DNA of 8,559 nucleotides, from the NCBI GenBank assembly GCA_023433515.1, contig JAEZCN010000192.1:1-8559 (forward strand). The letters are read 5' to 3'. The position numbers were made by a program, and so were the translations under genes. Origin of the DNA: Pseudomonadota bacterium. GTDB taxonomy: Bacteria > Pseudomonadota > Gammaproteobacteria > Steroidobacterales > Steroidobacteraceae. Position 1 is the first letter of the stretch; every line of letters begins with the position of its first letter. Under the pieces are notes generated by a model that was not told the DNA's origin, made no database searches, and saw nothing but the letters and a program-made list of their open reading frames with translations. Below are positions 5,251 to 8,559 of the stretch, piece after piece.

Positions 5251-8070
5251 TCAGCCGGCGGCGACGCGTCTTTCGGCGCGCCCGGTAACGGCATCGGCCA
5301 CGTGTTGCAGTAGCTCGTTGTCGGCGAATGGTTTGGTCAGGTAAACGTCCACGCCCACGGACAGGCCCTGGCGGCGATGTTTGTCCATTGAACGTGAGGT
5401 GATCATGATCACGGTGAGGCCCTCGAGTTCGGGGCGCGAACGCACGTGCTGCGCGAGCTCCAGGCCGTTCATGTTCGGCATTTCGAGGTCCGTCAGCAGC
5501 ACGTCGGGCGGGGCGGTCTCGAGCGCTTTCACGGCTTCGAGGCCGTCGCGGGCGAGCGTGACTTCGTAACCGTGATCCTCGAGCAGGTTCGCGATCGCGC
5601 GGCGCACGGAGAGCGAGTCGTCGACGACCAGCGCGCGCTTGCGTCGCTGCGCCTGGGCGCGCGCGGCGGCCGCGGCACGCAGGCTTTCCTCGCGCGGACT
5701 GCGCGCGAGCTCGGCGATGTCGAGCAGCGGGATCACCGCGCCGCTGCCGGTGAGACCGACGCCGGCCACGCCCGGAATGCGCTTGAGATAGCGGCCCGTG
5801 GGACGCGTGACGAGTTCGCCCGCGTCGAGCACCGCGTCGACCAGCACGCCGACGGGGCCGGTGTCGGTGTCGACCACGACGAGATTGCGGCGCTCGGGAA
5901 ACGCGGCGGGTGCGAGACCCGTCAATGCGCCGAGCTCGTGCGCGGGATATTTCTGTTCTTCAGCGCCGTCGTCGACCACGCCGACGAGCGTGCCGTTCTC
6001 GCGGCGTAGTTTGACCGCGACCGCCGGAAAGGCGCGGCGCACCGCGTGCGAGGCGAGGCCGAACACCTGGCCGCCATCGCGCACGAACAGCGCATGTGTC
6101 GCGACCAGCGAAGCCTGGAAGCGCAGCTCGATGGTCAGGCCCTGGCCAGCCTGCGAGCGGATGTCGATGGAGCCGGCCAACGCGCGCAGGCGCGTGGCGA
6201 CCACGTCGAGCCCGACACCGCGACCGGAAATTTCCGTGACCGCGTCGCGCGTCGAGAAGCCCGGCAGCAGCGTGAGGCGCGCGATCTCCGCGTCGCCCGG
6301 TTCGGCGTCCGCGGCCAGCAAGCCTCTTTCCACGGCCGTCTGCCGGACCGCGGCGAGATCCAGGCCGCGGCCGTCATCCGCCACCTGCACGGTGACGACC
6401 TGCCCGCGGCGCGTGACGGTGAGCATGATGCGGCCCGTGCGCGGCTTGCCCACCGCGGTACGTTCGTCGGGTGACTCGAGCCCGTGGTCCACGGCGTTGC
6501 GCAGGATGTGCAGCAACGGATCGATCAACTGGTTGAGCACGTCGGCGTCGACCAGGATGTCCTGGCCGACCACCACGAGCTCGGCTTGTTTGTGGGTCGC
6601 GGCCGCGGTCTGGCGCACGTTGCGCTGCAGGCGCGGCACGATGGTTTCCACCGGCGCCATGCGCGTCTGCGACGTCAGGTGCGCGAGCTCGCGCACGAGG
6701 CGCTGCTGCTGGTGCAGGATGCCCGCGAGGCCGGCGAGTTCGTCCTTGATGCCGAGCCCCAGGTCTCGGGCGTCGGTGGTTTCCTCGATCAACGCGCGAG
6801 TGATGCTCTGCACTTCGTTGTACTGGTCCATCTCGAGCGAGTCGAACTCGCTCGGCTGCGATCCGACCGCGTGCAGCTTGTGTCGCGCGGCGAGACCGCG
6901 GATGTCCACCGAGTTCTCGAGCTCGAACAGCCGCTTCTGGATCGCGCGGTCCTGTTCGACGAGCTGGTTCGAATTCGTCGCGGCCGACTTCAGTTCCTGC
7001 TCGAGCTCGCCGACCTTGATGGTCAGCTCGCCGACCATGCGCACGAGATCCTCGAGCAGCTGCGTGGGCACACGCGTCATGGCCTTGGCCTCGGCGCGCG
7101 CCGGCTGCGCAGTCGCGGGCGAGGGCGAGGGCGAGGTCCGGGTGGCGACCACAGGCGTGGCCTGTTCGACTTCCGCCGAATGGTCGCGCGCGGCGTCGAG
7201 CATGCCGATCACGGCGAGCACGTTGTCCGGGGCGGAATCTTCTCCCGCGACCGCCGCCACCATCTGCTCGAGGCAGTCGGCCGCGGCCATCAGGGCGCCG
7301 GCGCGTTGCGAGGAGGGCGGAGCGGACCCGGTTTCGCAGATCTCGAGCAGGTCCTCGAGACGATGCGCGAGCTTCGCGACGCCGCGAATGCCGAGGATGT
7401 TCGCCGAGCCTTTCAGCGTGTGGGCGGCGCGCTTGGCGTTGCGGAGCGGCTCGGCCTGCGACGGATCGACGATCCAGCCCTGCAAGGAACGCGTGATTTC
7501 CGCCGCCTGCGGCGGTGAGTCGTTGAGGAAAGCATCGATGAGCGCGGCATCGACGTCGTTCGAGACGTCGAGCGTGAGATCGGCCGAAGTGAGCGCCTCG
7601 GGCGCGGCATCCTCGGATTCGTCGAGCGCGGCGCCGATGTCGTGGGCGGCGGACAGTTCCGCGCGCAGTTCCTGCAGCGCGGCGTCGTCGAGAGGGACGG
7701 GCACCCACGCGCCGCCGAAGTGCGCACATAGCGCCTCGACGTGCGAGACGTTCGTGGCGTCGCGCAGGTGCGTTTCGAGCAGCGGCGCCCAATCGGTGAA
7801 GAAACCGCGCACCAGCAGGCGAGCATCCGCGTCATCGCCCGACAGGTGTTCGAGGTTGGTCTGAACCGACCCGCAGATGCGCTGCACGCCGGCCAGGCCC
7901 ATGTAGCCCGCGGCTTCAGAAAGGCGCGAGACGGACGTTACATACGATGCATCACCCGACGCGCGCGCGGACGGTCCGGCATCGGTGCCGGAGTCGTACG
8001 CCTGCGCGAGCTCGGGCGCGAGGCCCTTGAGCTCGTCGGCGAGCGCGTTGAGGAGATCCTGTCCTCGCAT
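5251..8070 (-). CDS. ChpA/PilL-like CheA hybrid histidine kinase with C-terminal receiver
   Basis: This 939-residue cytoplasmic kinase would be the centre of a chemosensory array. Residues ~40-100 form an HPt-like helical domain with Ser48 in place of the phospho-His (SRLSEAAGYMGLAGV). Residues ~172-290 are a true HPt with H217 in AAHTLKGSANILG. After an SPSPSP/Ala-rich linker (~305-330) comes the dimerisation helix pair (~333-475). The ATPase has N-box HILRNAVDHGLE (521-532), G1 DDGRGL (565-570), GFSTRDAVTEISGRGVGLDVV (F and G2 boxes, 604-624). A CheW-like domain spans ~652-790. The receiver (~811-930) has D817/D818, phospho-acceptor D861 (LLTDLEMP), T891 and K913. CheA-type P2 is not visible. 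Pseudomonas ChpA is far longer with several HPt domains plus Ser and Thr variants, so this is a compact relative. It starts 10 bp after the PilJ-like gene; GAAGGA precedes the ATG closely. Phosphotransfer to its own receiver and to the next gene's product is expected. Confidence 0.93.
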   Translation of the reverse strand: MRGQDLLNALADELKGLAPELAQAYDSGTDAGPSARASGDASYVTSVSRLSEAAGYMGLAGVQRICGSVQTNLEHLSGDDADARLLVRGFFTDWAPLLETHLRDATNVSHVEALCAHFGGAWVPVPLDDAALQELRAELSAAHDIGAALDESEDAAPEALTSADLTLDVSNDVDAALIDAFLNDSPPQAAEITRSLQGWIVDPSQAEPLRNAKRAAHTLKGSANILGIRGVAKLAHRLEDLLEICETGSAPPSSQRAGALMAAADCLEQMVAAVAGEDSAPDNVLAVIGMLDAARDHSAEVEQATPVVATRTSPSPSPATAQPARAEAKAMTRVPTQLLEDLVRMVGELTIKVGELEQELKSAATNSNQLVEQDRAIQKRLFELENSVDIRGLAARHKLHAVGSQPSEFDSLEMDQYNEVQSITRALIEETTDARDLGLGIKDELAGLAGILHQQQRLVRELAHLTSQTRMAPVETIVPRLQRNVRQTAAATHKQAELVVVGQDILVDADVLNQLIDPLLHILRNAVDHGLESPDERTAVGKPRTGRIMLTVTRRGQVVTVQVADDGRGLDLAAVRQTAVERGLLAADAEPGDAEIARLTLLPGFSTRDAVTEISGRGVGLDVVATRLRALAGSIDIRSQAGQGLTIELRFQASLVATHALFVRDGGQVFGLASHAVRRAFPAVAVKLRRENGTLVGVVDDGAEEQKYPAHELGALTGLAPAAFPERRNLVVVDTDTGPVGVLVDAVLDAGELVTRPTGRYLKRIPGVAGVGLTGSGAVIPLLDIAELARSPREESLRAAAAARAQAQRRKRALVVDDSLSVRRAIANLLEDHGYEVTLARDGLEAVKALETAPPDVLLTDLEMPNMNGLELAQHVRSRPELEGLTVIMITSRSMDKHRRQGLSVGVDVYLTKPFADNELLQHVADAVTGRAERRVAAG

Positions 8071-8071
8071 C

Positions 8072-8079
8072 TTTCCTTC
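8072..8079 (-). promoter_or_regulatory. Ribosome binding site of the CheA hybrid gene
   Basis: GAAGGAAA on the minus strand sits in the 10-bp gap between the chemoreceptor stop (8081-8083) and the ATG at 8070. The AGGA core is only about 3-4 bases from the ATG, shorter than usual. No better start with a better-spaced site is evident, and translation is probably helped by coupling to the upstream gene. Confidence 0.5.
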
Positions 8080-8080
8080 T

Positions 8081-8559
8081 TCAGGCCGCCCGGTTGCCGG
8101 GTAGTTTGAACACGCGCACCGACTCGACCAGGCGGTCGGCGGACTTCGACAGGTCCGCGGTCGCCTCCGACTGCAGCAGGATCTCGGCCGCGGTCTTTTC
8201 CGTGCTGGCGCCGATCTGGTGCACGCGGTTGCGCAGCTCGGTGGTGATCTTCATCTGCACCTGCGCCGAGGAGGTGATCCGCTTGACGAGCTCCACGAGC
8301 GAGGCGGTCGACTGCTGCGTCTCGCGCATCTGCTGACCGGACTTCGCGGCCAGATCCGAACCCGCGACCACCTGCGAAATCGTCTTGTTGACGGTGTTGA
8401 TCGTGTCCGCGGTTTCGATCTGGATGTTGTTCACGAGCTGCGCGATCTGCTGCGTCGCCTGGCGCGAGCTCTCGGCGAGGCGCTGCACTTCTTCCGCGAC
8501 GACCGCGAAGCCGCGGCCCGCGTCGCCGGCGGCGGCGGCCTGCATGGACGCGTTCAACG
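8081..8559 (-). CDS. pilJ: PilJ-like methyl-accepting chemotaxis protein, C-terminal signalling part (5' end outside window)
   Basis: The last ~159 codons are present and the frame is open to the window edge, so the sensor and membrane parts are missing. The visible sequence enters at the tip of the MCP coiled-coil hairpin: NASMQAAAAGDAGRGFAVVA, then EEVQRLAESSRQATQQI. It continues down the return helix to the end. The tip wording (NASMQAA, EEVQRLAES), the following LVNNIQIETADTI, and the ending VFKLP resemble PilJ of the type IV pilus Pil-Chp system more than flagellar chemoreceptors; this is a judgement from memory. There is no NWETF-like C-terminal pentapeptide for docking methylation enzymes. 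PilJ passes signals from pilus or surface contact to the ChpA-type kinase, and a ChpA-like kinase gene follows 10 bp downstream. Another MCP class remains possible because the ligand-binding region cannot be seen. Confidence 0.85.
   Translation of the reverse strand, partial: LNASMQAAAAGDAGRGFAVVAEEVQRLAESSRQATQQIAQLVNNIQIETADTINTVNKTISQVVAGSDLAAKSGQQMRETQQSTASLVELVKRITSSAQVQMKITTELRNRVHQIGASTEKTAAEILLQSEATADLSKSADRLVESVRVFKLPGNRAA

Noticed and set aside
7116..7137. GAGGGC hexamer run as a functional DNA repeat
   Set aside because: It simply encodes the Ser-Pro-rich linker of the CheA hybrid on the other strand and is typical slippage in a linker.
6374..7792. 472-codon frame on the - strand inside the CheA hybrid
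   Set aside because: It is out of frame with the kinase, extremely Arg-rich and has no domain; a GC-rich frame artefact.
5798..7864. 688-codon open frame on the + strand opposite the CheA hybrid gene
   Set aside because: The encoded protein is Ser/Arg/Ala/Thr-rich with no recognisable domain, while the opposite strand encodes a complete, motif-rich kinase. Long antisense frames are expected in GC-rich genes.

Overview
The window is GC-rich, densely coding bacterial DNA. The organism is most likely a gammaproteobacterium of the Xanthomonadales/Nevskiales/Steroidobacter type. That placement is inferred from the CpsG/ManB-type phosphomannomutase, the PilJ-like chemoreceptor followed by a ChpA-like hybrid kinase, and repeats that resemble REP families of such genomes. 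Five protein genes account for nearly all of it; no RNA gene, CRISPR array, transposase gene or phage gene was seen.

Left part (+ strand, 1-2220): the 3' end of a phosphomannomutase gene is followed by an 88-bp gap holding one copy of a dispersed repeat. Next comes a secreted PA-domain/M28 metallopeptidase, preceded by a small hairpin that covers its ribosome binding site. Middle (2218-2375): a 158-bp palindromic element with 39-bp, nearly perfect inverted arms fills the gap between the peptidase and the convergent signalling operon. Its arms are the same repeat as the copy behind the phosphomannomutase gene.

Right part (- strand, 8559 down to 2382): four signalling genes are packed with gaps of 10, 21 and 1 bp, so they are almost certainly one operon. 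In order of transcription they are a PilJ-like methyl-accepting protein (only its C-terminal signalling part is visible), a 939-residue ChpA-like CheA hybrid kinase, a 515-residue response regulator with a very long Ala/Ser/Thr/Pro linker, and a soluble Hanks-type Ser/Thr kinase. The CheA hybrid has a Ser-bearing pseudo-HPt, a true HPt, the dimerisation and ATPase domains, a CheW-like domain and a receiver.

Working model (inference): PilJ senses a surface or pilus cue and controls CheA autophosphorylation on His217. Phosphate passes to Asp861 of its own receiver and to Asp445 of the separate regulator. The terminal Ser/Thr kinase has a degenerate, truncated receiver-like N-terminus and may be a further output or modulator. 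A His-Asp chemosensory relay translationally linked to a Hanks kinase, with degenerate receiver-like domains in both downstream proteins, is the most interesting content of the window.
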